Origin: Enoplolaimus lenunculus
Taxonomy: Eukaryota > Nematoda > Enoplea > Enoplida > Thoracostomopsidae
Direction of reading: 5' to 3'
Length of the DNA: 64,000 nt
Assembly (NCBI GenBank): GCA_030248215.1
Contig: JASANG010003130.1
Coordinates: 124,001-188,000 of the forward strand
Within the stretch, counting starts at the first letter, position 1. Each line of letters starts with the position of its first letter. A program made the position numbers and the translations under genes. The notes beneath the pieces are model-generated. The model had not been told where the DNA came from, did not search any database, and was given only the letters and a program-made list of their open reading frames with translations. Positions 22,701 through 33,119 of the stretch are shown here, piece after piece.

Positions 22701-22936
22701 TCCGGGGGACTAGAGAAGGCAAGCCTCTGGCGACTAGAAAAGAAGATAAGCGTCTGGGGGACTAGAGAAGGTAAGCCGTCTCTTTGTTATGCCTTTATTC
22801 GGTCAAATCCTATTGTTTGTTTAAAAGCCCCGATTATTGTACATTTTGTTCACATTCAAAGATAAGGCTGAGATTTAGGTGCTAAAGTTAATGCTTACGT
22901 TTAGGTTTAGGTAAACTTTTCCTTAAACCTGAGCCT
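22701..22936. other. short duplication and family B-like patch
   Basis: GGGGGACTAGAGAAGGCAAG near 22703 recurs near 22757 with one change. TTAGGTTTAGG and GAGCCTGAGCC words from 22858 on look like a worn family B interior. Confidence 0.4.
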
Positions 22937-23243
22937 GAGCCTAAGCTTAAACTTGTGGGGAAGTGAACGCTAAGCTTCCGTTTGTCCACAATGCATGCAA
23001 GCGTAAGCGCTAAATTTTTTCTAAACTGAACGGCCAAAATTGGAAATTAGTATTTGACATGAGACAACAAAAGTAAATGAGCGACGCCACGAGCCTAAGC
23101 TTAAACTTGTGGGGAAGTGAAAGCTAAGCTTCCTTTTGTCCAGAATGCATGCAAGCGTAAGCGCTAATTTTTTCTAAACTGAACGGCCAAAATTGGAAAT
23201 TAGTATTCGACATGAGACAACAAAAGTAAATGAGCAACGCCAC
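22937..23243. repeat. tandem duplication, 154 bp x 2
   Basis: The block beginning GAGCCTAAGCTTAAACTTGT (22937-23090) is repeated at 23091-23243 with few differences. It holds GTGGGGAAGTGAA, ATGCATGCAAGCGTAAGCGC and GACATGAGACAACAAAAG. It is non-coding and recent. Confidence 0.85.
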
Positions 23244-23596
23244 CGGACTTGTCATAAAATTGCTCAGAGTATGCGACTGTTAAACCCAACCAGGCCCGCG
23301 GCCACGTCTCCCCCATGGACTACGGGTCCGAACCCAGTCCATCCTTGATTGGTGCCAGGAATGTAACCAGAACTTCAGTTCGGAAGGTATAAACCTCATC
23401 AAAAAGAAAATTTTTGACCGATAATGATGCAGGTATCTCTAAAACCTGTTAAAAGGCCTTTTTTGTTATCTGTACAGATGTTTCGGTAGGGAATACATCC
23501 TTGTTTTACCTCTCCTTGAAATGCGCCCAATTGGTATTCTTGTTTACATAAATTACAGCCCTGGAAGTGAAACACCAATATATGCATGCGCACGTC
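23244..23596. other. no gene seen
   Basis: I recognise nothing in this stretch. Confidence 0.3.
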
Positions 23597-23724
23597 AGGC
23601 CCGTAGCCAGCTCACCTTGGTAGCAACGGTTTTCGATGACTTACAAGCAAGGCTAAAAATTTTCTACAGGGGTCAAAATTTTTCCAGGGAGGCTGAGCCC
23701 CCCTGCCCCCTCTTGGTTACGGGA
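23597..23724 (+). mobile_element. family A MITE, internally deleted
   Basis: Both ends are present (GGCCCGTAGCCAGCTCACC and CCTCTTGGTTACGGG). The part between the left end and GATGACTTACAAGCAAGG is shortened. Confidence 0.65.
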
Positions 23725-24171
23725 TATTTTGTCTCTGAATAATATATAAATATAAATATATATGTATATTGCATATTCGCAATTCATAGCTGTGAAAATA
23801 TTTGCAGTCGCGTAATGTGTTAAGTATTGTATATTTTATACTGCAGTTGTTCATGCTCATGCTATAATCAAAGTAGCGGTAACGTCTTAATAATATGTGG
23901 CATACGTGGAAATATTTGGACTGTTTTATTTCTAGAGAATTTGTGTTTTGAACGCGTTTTTGTTGCTTGCATACGTGCAATCTAAAGAACGACAAGGAGG
24001 GGAAGTGCCCCCTTTCCGGCTGACAACCAAAAAATTTGCTTTGTTAAGCATATTAGCAGGCATAGCAATTTACGGCATGACATTTATTTAAGTGCGTGAC
24101 GTTGGAACGCTAGAAAAATTTCTCCTGCGGCGTTGTTTAAATGTTACCTTTAATAGGAATGCTTCTAGCGA
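23725..24171. other. no gene seen
   Basis: AT-rich, with a short TATAAATA run near 23743-23765. Nothing supported. Confidence 0.3.
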
Positions 24172-24256
24172 ATAGATGGGGTAGAAGGCTCAGCCCACGT
24201 GGATAAATTTTGGACCCCTAAGAAAATTTTCGACCTTGCTTGTAAGGCAACGAACG
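24172..24256 (-). mobile_element. family A fragment
   Basis: It keeps AAATTTTGGACCCCTAAGAA and GACCTTGCTTGTAAGGCAAC. Both ends are lost. Confidence 0.5.
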
Positions 24257-25043
24257 TTGGCTAAATTTTGGGTCAGGGTGAGAGTAAAGTTGTTAAATTA
24301 AAATACTTAAATTTTAAATTAATTCTCTCTTCATTGATATAATTCATAAAATAAATAACCATATAGCCAGCTTGGCGTCAGATGAGCTCGTTTTTAAATT
24401 AGCCAAAATATTTTAGAAGTGAAAATAATCGAAGTTTTAGAAAATTTTATTGTTAATTTAAATACAACTTTTGTTTCGGAACCAGTCTTACAGATAGCAA
24501 ATGTAGCTAGTTTTGCATTGTTTTCACTGAAGTTATCTCCAATAGCTGACTTTGTAAGCTTCGCCTTCCTTCTGTAACATTAATGATGTCCCTAGCGCTT
24601 TCTCTCTTCGAGTAGCAATCGAGAAAAAAGTTGTAGAATGCCAATACAGCGTGGAAAGTGTTGTTATTTTGATTGGTTCTTTTGAAATGTTTTGTTTCAT
24701 TTTTCGCTAAGCTGAATTAATTTCTGCGTCAGCTAAAAATCGATCAATTTTTTAATTTAAATAATTGCAAAATTCCATTTTACTAATTTTTTACTGCGAA
24801 GTTCTACGATAACAACTGACTGAACACATAAGACAGTGATGGATGGAGAAATTTTTTAACTAGATAGTTGGAGATAGGTATTCACGTTATCTGCTGTATT
24901 TTAGATTTTCATAATCCACGGAAGCGCAATCTACCTTCGATGGTTGATTTTCGGCGATTGTCAAAGTTTTCATTCTATACGAATGAAATCTACTTAATTT
25001 TTATGTCATTTTTTAGTAAAGTATCATAATTTCCACCGACCTA
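24257..25043. other. no gene seen
   Basis: Very AT-rich. No open frame of note and no repeat copy recognised. Confidence 0.35.
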
Positions 25044-25139
25044 AATTTAATACCGGGATTTTTAATTCCGGTAAATATTTATCGGAACCGGCACCGGAAG
25101 GTCAAAATTTGCCGGAACCGGAATTCCGGTTGCACCCTT
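25044..25139. mobile_element. family L-like MITE, CCGG-rich
   Basis: A compact series of CCGGAACCGG and GGAATTCCGG words ends in CCGGTTGCACCCTTA. This resembles the GTTACACCCTG end of family L. Confidence 0.45.
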
Positions 25140-25140
25140 A

Positions 25141-25240
25141 TATATTATAAAAAATTTTGCGAGCCAATTAAGCGAGAAGCCAAACACAATTATGGTTGCA
25201 GAAAAGTAAATAAAATTATTAAGGTAGAAAGGGACCTTAT
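25141..25240 (+). mobile_element. family G repeat copy
   Basis: It carries the core GCGAGAAGCCAAACACAATT. The ends are not resolved. Confidence 0.45.
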
Positions 25241-25529
25241 CCTTTAGACCTACCAACATATCGGCTCCCCTGCACAAATCTGCACCAGCCTATGCGTGAA
25301 GAATACTGTTGGTCATGTATCATGGGTCTCTTGATTTTATAGGTCGTAAATTTTCAATTTTCTCAAAATGTTTATATTATGCTTAGTTTTTTTACGCGTT
25401 GATTTTTGTTTTAGGTATTTATCTTAGGTTGTTTATAAAATAATATATTAAAAATGCCTTAGCTGACCAGTACATAAAATCATTCGTCAACAAATCCGTC
25501 GTTGGTAATTGTTTTCTAACTAGCAGGTT

Positions 25530-25698
25530 ATCACATAACAATAATAATTGAATTATTTCAATCAACAATATTGAATTATTTCAATTAACAATAATAGTTG
25601 AATTATTTCAATTAACAATAATAATTGAATTATTTCAATCAACAATATTAATTGAATTATTTCAATTAACAATAATAATTGAATTATTTCAATTAATA
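25530..25698. repeat. AT-rich minisatellite, about 27 bp x 6
   Basis: The unit AACAATAATAATTGAATTAT plus TTCAATC/T recurs about six times, with two shortened units. It does not code. Confidence 0.85.
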
Positions 25699-26788
25699 GT
25701 GTTAAATAGGGGTTTCAATAAAAAATATGATAGTGTTCGATGTTTATCAAGTTATGAAAATTTGAAAAATTATTTTAAATTTAAAGTAGACTGTACTAGA
25801 TTGAAATGCCTACTTAACTCTGAGCATAGATGGTGGACAAACTGTAACAAAATTGTCTTCAGTCTTTATAACAAATCTGATGCGATATGACAACAAAGTA
25901 TTGGAGAGAAGAGCGTGAAGATGATGCTGTATATTCCGTGTATTTGCGGAAGGTAAGTGATATTGCGATGTATTTATGGATTTAAGATAAATTTTTGGTT
26001 TGGATTTTTCATTCCATGTCAGTGTCCATTCATGACAGCGCTGGGTTTATTTATTATACTTTTGCTGATGTCTGGAAGCAAAGCTCGAAACTTGCTTTCA
26101 ATCATCGTGTTTTAAACGACGAATTTGTTTGCCTTGCATTTAGATTGGGTCCTTTCAGATATATCCACGCCTAGCCGGCGTATGCTCAAAGGATTTTGAA
26201 AATTTTTTGCTTATTTGTGTTTCTCATGGCTTTCGCTGATCATTCCACGCCCTAATTGGAATGTTTCAAACATTCTATTTTTAGGGTCGCAAGGACTCTC
26301 CATGCGGCGTAAATTTTTTAGCAAATAGTTTGACAGTATATACTATTCGACGTAGCTCGCATAGCTCAGTGGAATGGTGTTAAATTTTCCGCAAGCAGGC
26401 GTTTGGCTAACGAGTTATGGTCACATAACTGATTTTGCGTCATCCCAAATTGATGGTAACTCGCGAAATAAAGCTATTTGACAATAACTCGTTAACCAGA
26501 TCAGGGAAAGTCATGATAAGCTCAAATATACAAAAATTTCTAAAATCCAACCATTTTTGGACAAAGGTTGAGGGAGATAACCCTAAAGACCCTTCAGATT
26601 TAACGTCAGTATCTTGATTTGTGCTGATAAACATGTTACCACTATCTGCAGTTAACAAAATTGAAGAATGACAGTAGTTCAACTTCAACGAGGCTGCAAA
26701 ATGAAGTTTAGAAATGTAGCAGTGTTGCAAGCACATTTGAACGGTGCGGTGCTTAGCGCGCCCAAAACAATAAACGCGGTGGGATCTC
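25699..26788. other. no supported gene
   Basis: Two overlapping frames at 26435-26736 have no recognisable product. The stretch ATCAGGGAAAGTCATGATAA plus GCTCAAA near 26499 is shared in part with 35587-35615, so an unnamed dispersed repeat may lie here. Confidence 0.35.
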
Positions 26789-26960
26789 AGGCCCGTAGCC
26801 AGCTAACCGTGCTAGGGGGAGCTTAAAATGTTTCATGAGGGACATATAAGGGTTTTCAATGACTTACAATCAAGGTCAAGGTTGACGAAAACTGCTTACG
26901 AGGACCAAAATTTTTCCAGGGGGCTCATCCCCCCTGGCCTCCACTTGGCTACGGCCCAGG
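26789..26960 (+). mobile_element. family A MITE
   Basis: A near-complete copy from CAGGCCCGTAGCCAGCTAAC to CCACTTGGCTACGGCCC. A further scrap of the same family (TTTTCAACCTTGCTTTATAA) lies at 27034-27075. Confidence 0.68.
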
Positions 26961-27075
26961 GAGAGCCTTCACACTCACGGGGCCACTTATACAATCTTAA
27001 AACGTCGATACCGTCCCGTAGCATAAGGGGCCTGAATTTTCAACCTTGCTTTATAAGTCATCGAAAAACCTTCAA

Positions 27076-27837
27076 GTAATTACTTAAGTCGCCGACTTAA
27101 GTAAATACTTAAATTCTCGAGCCCAACCAAAGAAGCGCCAAATAACGGCCATTGTCATGGCAAGAAACTAAGACTTTTGCTTTATATTAAGGAGGCATCT
27201 TGAGTCTACAATTTCAACTGCACCAAGGATTGTATGCCTGAGCGGCTAATTTGTAGTATATCAAATTTAGTCAGCGATTTAAGTATTTACTTAAACTTAA
27301 GTACGCTTTTAAAAACGGCAAAATAGTTAAGCAAATACTACTTAGGGTTTCGGAAGCCCAGCCATTGAAGTTTTACTGGCCCCTATATATCAAATTGTGA
27401 TCTTCCGCACAATTTGTAACACCACTCGCTACATATATCGTTTAGCTAAACGTTGCTATTTTGGCCGGAGATTTTAGTGTGATGAAACTTTTTCGCAGAC
27501 TCCAACGTTTTTGTTTTTCATTTGCAAAAACTGTCAACAAATACTATGGGTTCAAGACTAAAGTTGAAATGTAATTTCACCGGAATCAACACTGTTCCCC
27601 CTGGTGTATAATTGACGCTTGGTGCGGTACATTCGAGCGTCAATTTATTAACTGAACCTATCATCACTTTTGAAAAGAAAAGTATACTTAAAACGTTTTT
27701 GCAACCAGGAAACTTTGGACGAACTTTTTTGTATTTGGCGTTTGTTTCCTTTTCAGCCCGAGCCAAAGCCAAAGAATAGCTCTTGTAATGTACTAGAGTT
27801 GGTTTTAACTCAAGATTAAATTGAAGGGAGAGACGCA
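27076..27837. other. no gene seen
   Basis: AAGTATTTACTTAAACTTAA-type words recur near 27080-27320. The 84-codon minus frame at 27518-27772 has no recognisable content. Confidence 0.35.
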
Positions 27838-27995
27838 GGCCTGTAGCCAGCTCACCTTTGCTTAGGGGCTAAAAACTTTTCAGGAGGGGCCTACAAGGGT
27901 TTTCAATTACTTACAAGCAAGGTTGAAAATTTTCTAAGGGGGCGCATAATTTTTCCAGGGGCGGTAAGTCCCGCCTCCCCCCTTGGCTACGCGAA
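27838..27995 (+). mobile_element. family A MITE
   Basis: The copy runs from AGGCCTGTAGCCAGCTCACC to CCCCTTGGCTACGCG. The word AGAGACGCAGG occurs just before it and again just after it (28006), a possible target duplication. Confidence 0.68.
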
Positions 27996-28148
27996 ATAGA
28001 GACGCAGGAACAGTTTGTTCTAGGAGATCGAGTAAGCATTTACTGCCTCGGCAAGTTAAAATTAAACTAATCTCTGCGACTCTCGTTTTTATAGCGCTGC
28101 GTTATTCAACCGGGGTCGACTGATTTTGTAAAAATTGTGGTCCTGCTC

Positions 28149-28318
28149 CGCCCGTAGCCAGAGGCGATCAGTCGGATATCAGCCCGCGCACCCCTTTAAA
28201 AAATTTGCTTCCCCCAGATAAGTTTTAAACTTGTTTGTAAATCATCGCAAACCCTTGCATGCCCCATCTGAAAATTTTTGGCAGCTCCCACCCAGCAAGG
28301 CGATCGGACTACGACGTT
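28149..28318 (-). mobile_element. family A MITE, diverged
   Basis: The copy runs from CCGCCCGTAGCCAGAGG to AGCAAGGCGATCGGACTACG, with AAACTTGTTTGTAAATCATC inside. Confidence 0.55.
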
Positions 28319-28697
28319 GGTCCCGGCGTGCCGGATTGTAACGAATCAGTATATAGTCTGTGCTCTTGTGTTGCGAATTTCCCAAATGTTTTTGCAATGC
28401 ATTGTTTGGGTACAGTTTTATGCATATAACATATCGGTTTGCTATTTGGCCCTCGCCAAGTACAATATTACGTAGCCATTAGCCCTACAACCAGTAATTC
28501 TTAGTAGAGATGGCAACACAAAATTTCCAGACGGGGCAAAGAAAATATTTCTGACATGGAGCTCTTTTAATGCAGTTGAAATAATTTTCAGCCAGAGGGA
28601 GCGAAGTTTTTAGTTTGTGAGTGGCGCCCCCTCTTGCCACATCTGTAGTTGCTGGCCTGTTTAACTATTAAATTAAACGGTATAGAAACTGTGGTGT
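28319..28697. other. no gene seen
   Basis: I recognise nothing in this stretch. Confidence 0.3.
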
Positions 28698-28928
28698 AAG
28701 GGTTGCGCTATAGTTTTGTTGACGTCCGGTGGTGTCCGGCGCCGTCTGCCGCCCGTACGCCGCCGTCCGTCACTGTGCGTCACCCGTACGGCGTTATCCA
28801 TCACCGTGCGGTATCGTACGCAACTAACTCATGTACGATAACTTATGGTGCGAACGGTGACGGACGACGCCGTACGGGTGACACACGGTGACGGACGGCA
28901 CCGCACATCAAGTATAGCGCAACCCTAA
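28698..28928. mobile_element. family H MITE, complete reference copy
   Basis: The ends AAGGGTTGCGCTATAG and TATAGCGCAACCCTAA are inverted. Each flank of the centre carries CGTCCGTCACYGTGCG or GGTGACGGACG words, also in inverted orientation. GGTGT abuts both ends. It holds GTGACGGACGACGCCGTACG, close to the unit of the array at 57.5 kb. Confidence 0.7.
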
Positions 28929-29517
28929 GGTGTAGACAACACCTCAATGGTTAATTCGCCTGTGCTAAAATATCTCTTCGTTAAATGCTATCTTCGATTA
29001 CAAGATTTTTTCATTAGATAGCGCCGTACCGCTCTACAAATGTGAAATCCATTAATTGGATATAATAGTTCAGAGGCAAAGAATCAGCGGTCGTTGTCTA
29101 TCATGACGCGAAATTAAAGCGTTATAGATGCTTCCACACTCTGTCTACATATTGATGTTAAAGGCTGACGAAAAGCTGTATTTATGCCTAAGCCTTCTCT
29201 TTAAATGTGTGGAGAAAATGTACAAAGAGTTCAGTTATAGAAACTGACAATAAATGCAATTTTATTTACTCAGACGGCTTCATCTATTTTGTTAACTTGG
29301 TTTTGGCTTAGCTTATATAATTTCGTTTTTAGTATGTCAAAGAAAATAAACGTTTAAAAAGCTAATCAATAGGCTCAAGTATGATAAATGCTATCGCGAA
29401 GCTATGAGTCGTAAAGGTTTCCAAAAAAGACAAAGCTATAGGTTGGCACTAGTGTCTTGGGTGTTATTGACATCGATAGGGTTTACGCAAATGCAATAGT
29501 CAAACGGCTTATGTTCA
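28929..29517. other. no gene seen
   Basis: I recognise nothing in this stretch. Confidence 0.3.
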
Positions 29518-29620
29518 TGCGAGTAGCCAGATTACCTTGCTAGGCTGCTAAACGTTTTTCAGCAAGGGTGTACAAGGGTTTTCGGTGTCTTGCAAGCAAG
29601 GATGAATAGCTTCTAACGAT
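29518..29620 (+). mobile_element. family A fragment
   Basis: The left half only: GCGAGTAGCCAGATTACC to CTTGCAAGCAAGGATGAA. Confidence 0.55.
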
Positions 29621-29682
29621 GCCATTTGGTTGGCAAAATAATAAAACATTTTTGAAACTTTTATACTTCAATATCCGTTTTC

Positions 29683-29842
29683 CGTTTCCGTTTATACGAG
29701 ATTTATAATTAATTTTGAACGTAAGAATATTAATAATAATTGAATTTTCGTTATTTTTATAACAGAAAGAAACGACACGGAAACGGACCCCGACTTTTAC
29801 CGGAAACGAAAACGGATATCCAGTTACGTCCTGGTTACAGGT
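29683..29842. mobile_element. family L MITE
   Basis: ATATCCGTTTTCCGTTTCCG on the left is mirrored by CGGAAACGAAAACGGATATC on the right, followed by CAGTTACGTCCTGG. The centre is AT-rich. There is no gene. Confidence 0.6.
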
Positions 29843-30341
29843 GTGGATTCGCAGTTACACAGACTCGACTGATGCCGTTCGACCCGAAACATTTTTCGAT
29901 GTTACTTTTGAATTTTTTTGTTGAATACAAAAGCGGTGTATGTGCACCCTTTGAACCCCGTCTTGATTAAACCCTTGCATTGATCGTATAAAAAGATCTC
30001 TTCAGTAAGTGTGGGACAATTGAAGAACAGAAAGGTATAATCTTCATTGAAGAGAACGTTTCTCAAGGGTGCTAATTCTGACCGTAGCCAAAGAGGCAAG
30101 ATAACTGGCTGGAAATGACAAAGCCCGTTTTGCGGAATGCGCAAAAGTTAGCGAATACACAAACATCTGCATGCAGATTTTCTTATAGAATAATCAAATT
30201 TATGTTGTAAGAATTCATTGTAAGCAATGCAATGCTGGAAAGTTGCCAAAAATACGTATATGGGGCATTGCAGATTTAATTATATAGATATATAGTAATC
30301 AGCACTGTATACTCTGCCACAAATGCAACATAACTTAGTTT
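29843..30341. other. no gene seen
   Basis: Short frames on both strands near 29902-30144 overlap each other and carry no recognisable motif. Confidence 0.35.
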
Positions 30342-30480
30342 CCTTAAACGGCGAACATAGCGGAAGAATTTTGGCAACCAGTAGAAAAGTTTCAACCTTG
30401 CTTGTAAGTTAACGAAAACCCTTGTATGCCCATCGTGAAAATTTTTTAGCCCACAAGCAAGATGAACTGGCTACGTAGCT
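30342..30480 (-). mobile_element. family A MITE, worn
   Basis: It keeps TTTCAACCTTGCTTGTAAGT, GAAAATTTTTTAGCCC and GAACTGGCTACGTAGC. Confidence 0.55.
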
Positions 30481-30986
30481 TAGTGCTAACATGTCCACAG
30501 TGAAAACTGCAGCCCTTCGCTCAAAATGAAGTTTCGACCCAAATTTCTGTCGAACGAAATGCACTAAATTCATTTTTACTATCAATGACTTTATAATTTT
30601 GCTGAAGCAAATATTCAATTTTGTTTACTGTCGTAAAATGAAATGTTTGCATTCTTGCGTTAGCTTAACTGTGAATTCTTACAATCCGGTATATACAAAT
30701 AGTCAAACGCTGTGCCCAGTGGAACACGAGACAAGATTGCGTTAGGCCAGTCCGTGTTTGTGCAAAGACAATGCATTATCGAACCATCGTTAAACGGTTT
30801 GCCAGTTTACAAGTAATATTTTAATGGGTTTTCTTTCTGTGCCGGCCCCCACCGATCTGAATCGTTCGATGAACCACTGCAAGAAGTTATTTCAAATTCA
30901 TCTACACTTAGCGTACCACAGTGTAATTTCTACACGATTTTGATTTTCAGTGTTGAGACGTTTGAAATAACGATGCATACAGCATT
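30481..30986. other. no gene seen
   Basis: I recognise nothing in this stretch. Confidence 0.3.
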
Positions 30987-30994
30987 ATTAACAT

Positions 30995-31250
30995 CACTAC
31001 CGGATCCAGAAGGGAGCGGCCGGGAAGCGTACGCCCCCCGATCAGAAAGCGTTTTGTGATAAAATGGCAAGGTTCATTTTGCAAGGGGAAGCCTACGCCC
31101 CCCAATCTGAAAACGTTTTGTGATAAAATGATAGGTTCATCTTGCGATTTTCCCCTATAAAAGTTGGCACATATATTGCATGCAGTAGAAATTGCGTTTC
31201 ATAACTCTCCAGCCCGCCAATCCCGTCAGAAATTTCTGGATATACCAGTG
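30995..31250 (-). mobile_element. family F MITE with an internal duplication
   Basis: The ends are CACTACCGGATCCAGAAGG and TTTCTGGATATACCAGTG. The flanks ATTAACAT and ATTAACAG give an 8-bp duplication with one mismatch. A block of about 57 bp (GGGAAGCGTACGCCCCCCGA to TTCATTTTGC) is repeated in tandem inside, so this copy is longer than the 192-bp form. Confidence 0.78.
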
Positions 31251-31410
31251 ATTAACAGTAGTAATTATAACTCCCTATGCGGGGGGGGGTATGACTACCT
31301 GTCTACTTGGCGCGATAATCTAGCTAGCGAAGCAAGTCGGAGGCTGAAAGCAATTTGTTAACGTAATCTTACTAGTGAAATATTTTTGGTTTTAATCCCT
31401 ATCGCAGGGT

Positions 31411-32220
31411 TAGGCCTCCCCTTGGATTCGCCAATTATTAGCCTCAACTTGGACTCGCCAATGATTAGCCTCCCCTTGGACTTGCCAATGATTAGCCTCC
31501 CCTTGGACTCGCCAATGATTAGCCTCCCTTTGGACTCGCCAATGATTAGCCTCACCTTGGACTTGCCAATGATTAGCCTCCCCTTGGACTCGCCAATGAT
31601 TAGCCTCCCTTTGGACTCGCCAATGATTAGCTTCACCTTGGACTCGCCAATGATTAGCCTCCCCTTGGACTTGCCAATGATTAGCCTCCCCTTGGACTCG
31701 CCAATGATTAGCCTCACCTTGGACTCGCCAATGATTAGCCTCCCCTTGGACTAGCCAATGATTAGCCTCCCTTTGGACTCGCCAATGATTAGCTTCACCT
31801 TGGACTTGCCAATGATTAGCCTCCCCTTGGACTCGCCAATGGTTAGCCTTCCCTTGGACTCGCCAATGATTAGCCTCCCTTTGGACTCGCCAATAATTTG
31901 CCTCCCCTTGGACTCGCCAATGAATAGCCTCCCCTTGGACTCGCCAATAATTAGCCTCTCCTTGGGCTCGCCAATGATTAGTCTCACCTTGGACTCGCCA
32001 ACGATTAGCCTCCCTTTGGACTCGCCAATGATTAGTCTCCCTTTGGACTCGCCAATGATTAGCTTCACCTTGGACTCGCCAATGATTAGCCTCCTTGGAC
32101 TCGCCAATGATTAGCCTCCCTTGGACTCGCCAATGATTAGCCTCCCTTTGGACTCGCTAATGATTCTCCTCCCCTTGGACTCGCCAACGATTAGTCTCCC
32201 CTTGGATTCGCCAACAATTA
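31411..32220. repeat. 27-bp minisatellite, about 30 copies
   Basis: The unit is GGACTCGCCAATGATTAGCC plus TCCCCTT. It stays open on both strands (LPLDSPMIS on plus, GRLIIGESK on minus) because 27 is a multiple of three. Frames end within the array and there is no flanking exon, so I call it repeat DNA. Neighbouring units share variants (ACTTGCC, TTCACC) in a higher-order pattern. Confidence 0.93.
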
Positions 32221-32286
32221 CAGATTTTGAGAGTTTGCATTCTTCAGCTTAAATATAGCCAAACCTTGTCTGAAGTTGAAATTGCT

Positions 32287-32296
32287 GTAATAATAA

Positions 32297-32336
<40 letters not shown>

Positions 32337-32362
32337 TTAATAATAATAATAATAATAATAAT
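32287..32362. repeat. (AAT)n microsatellite
   Basis: About 70 bases of AAT repeats with one interruption. Confidence 0.9.
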
Positions 32363-32686
32363 GCTGATATTTGGTTTTTTCGTTTAATATTTGATGAATA
32401 ATATGTGAGATGAGTGAAACACCATAGGAAAATTTAAGTAGTTCTTGTTTCTGGCAATGAAAAAAGTTCTGGGCACTGGCAAAATATTTGCAAAAATCAG
32501 CGGCGTATCGAGACATTTGGATTTGAAGGGTGTGATATTTAAAACGAGTAAAGTATTGGGTTTGAAGACAACACTTCCAAATCGTTAACTATTGTTCCAT
32601 GACACAACGGAGATTGTTGTCTGTTCTTAAGACACAACCATGTTTCTCATTCTTCGTCTGGTTTCTGGCTCATTTCGAGCTGGTTA
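32363..32686. other. no gene seen
   Basis: I recognise nothing in this stretch. Confidence 0.3.
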
Positions 32687-32824
32687 GGCCAATCTACAGA
32701 ACAGGGCCGTAACATTTGTGTAAATATGTTCCTAAGTCCAAGCAAAAACCATTCGTCTAAAGCTTAAGCTTACTCTATTTCAGTCCCGCACAAAAACATT
32801 CCGTCGGAGATCTTTAAATAGGCC
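32687..32824 (+). mobile_element. family B MITE, subtype B2
   Basis: It starts GGCCAATCTACAGAACAGGG and ends GATCTTTAAATAGGCC. The inside is AAAGCTTAAGCTTACTCTAT. Confidence 0.65.
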
Positions 32825-32936
32825 GATGATTGTAAGAAACTAAAATGTCAAATGTTAATTTACATTTTGTTTTATGACCTTTAAAATTATAAATGAAGCA
32901 TTTCAAAAGTTTAAGCGACCTGCCTGTCAGCAGTCA

Positions 32937-33119
32937 GGCCCATGTTACTTTTAGAGGCGTCCAGGTTTCTGGTGGGTCTGTAAAAGAGTAGTTTTTTTCG
33001 ATTCTACCATTACATTCTTTTGCTTAGGTTTAGGAACAAACTTTTGCAATGTTTAGGCTTAGGCTTAGCCTTAGGAATACGTTTAATGTACTATTACGCC
33101 CCTAAAAGTAACATTGGCC
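32937..33119 (+). mobile_element. family B MITE, subtype B1
   Basis: It runs from GGCCCATGTTACTTTTAGAG to CCCTAAAAGTAACATTGGCC. The flanks AGCAGTCA and AGCAGTTA form an 8-bp duplication with one mismatch. The interior holds two TTAGGC-like tracts. Confidence 0.78.

Noticed and set aside
26357-26420. tRNA-like stretch GCTCGCATAGCTCAGTGGAA
   Set aside because: The TAGCTCAGTGG part resembles an A box, but there is no B box (GGTTCGANTCC) and the 3' part does not pair into an acceptor stem.
31358-32114. Four frames of about 120 codons, LPLDSPMIS on plus and GRLIIGESK on minus
   Set aside because: They come from the 27-bp minisatellite. Both strands are open at once and the frames start and stop inside the array.
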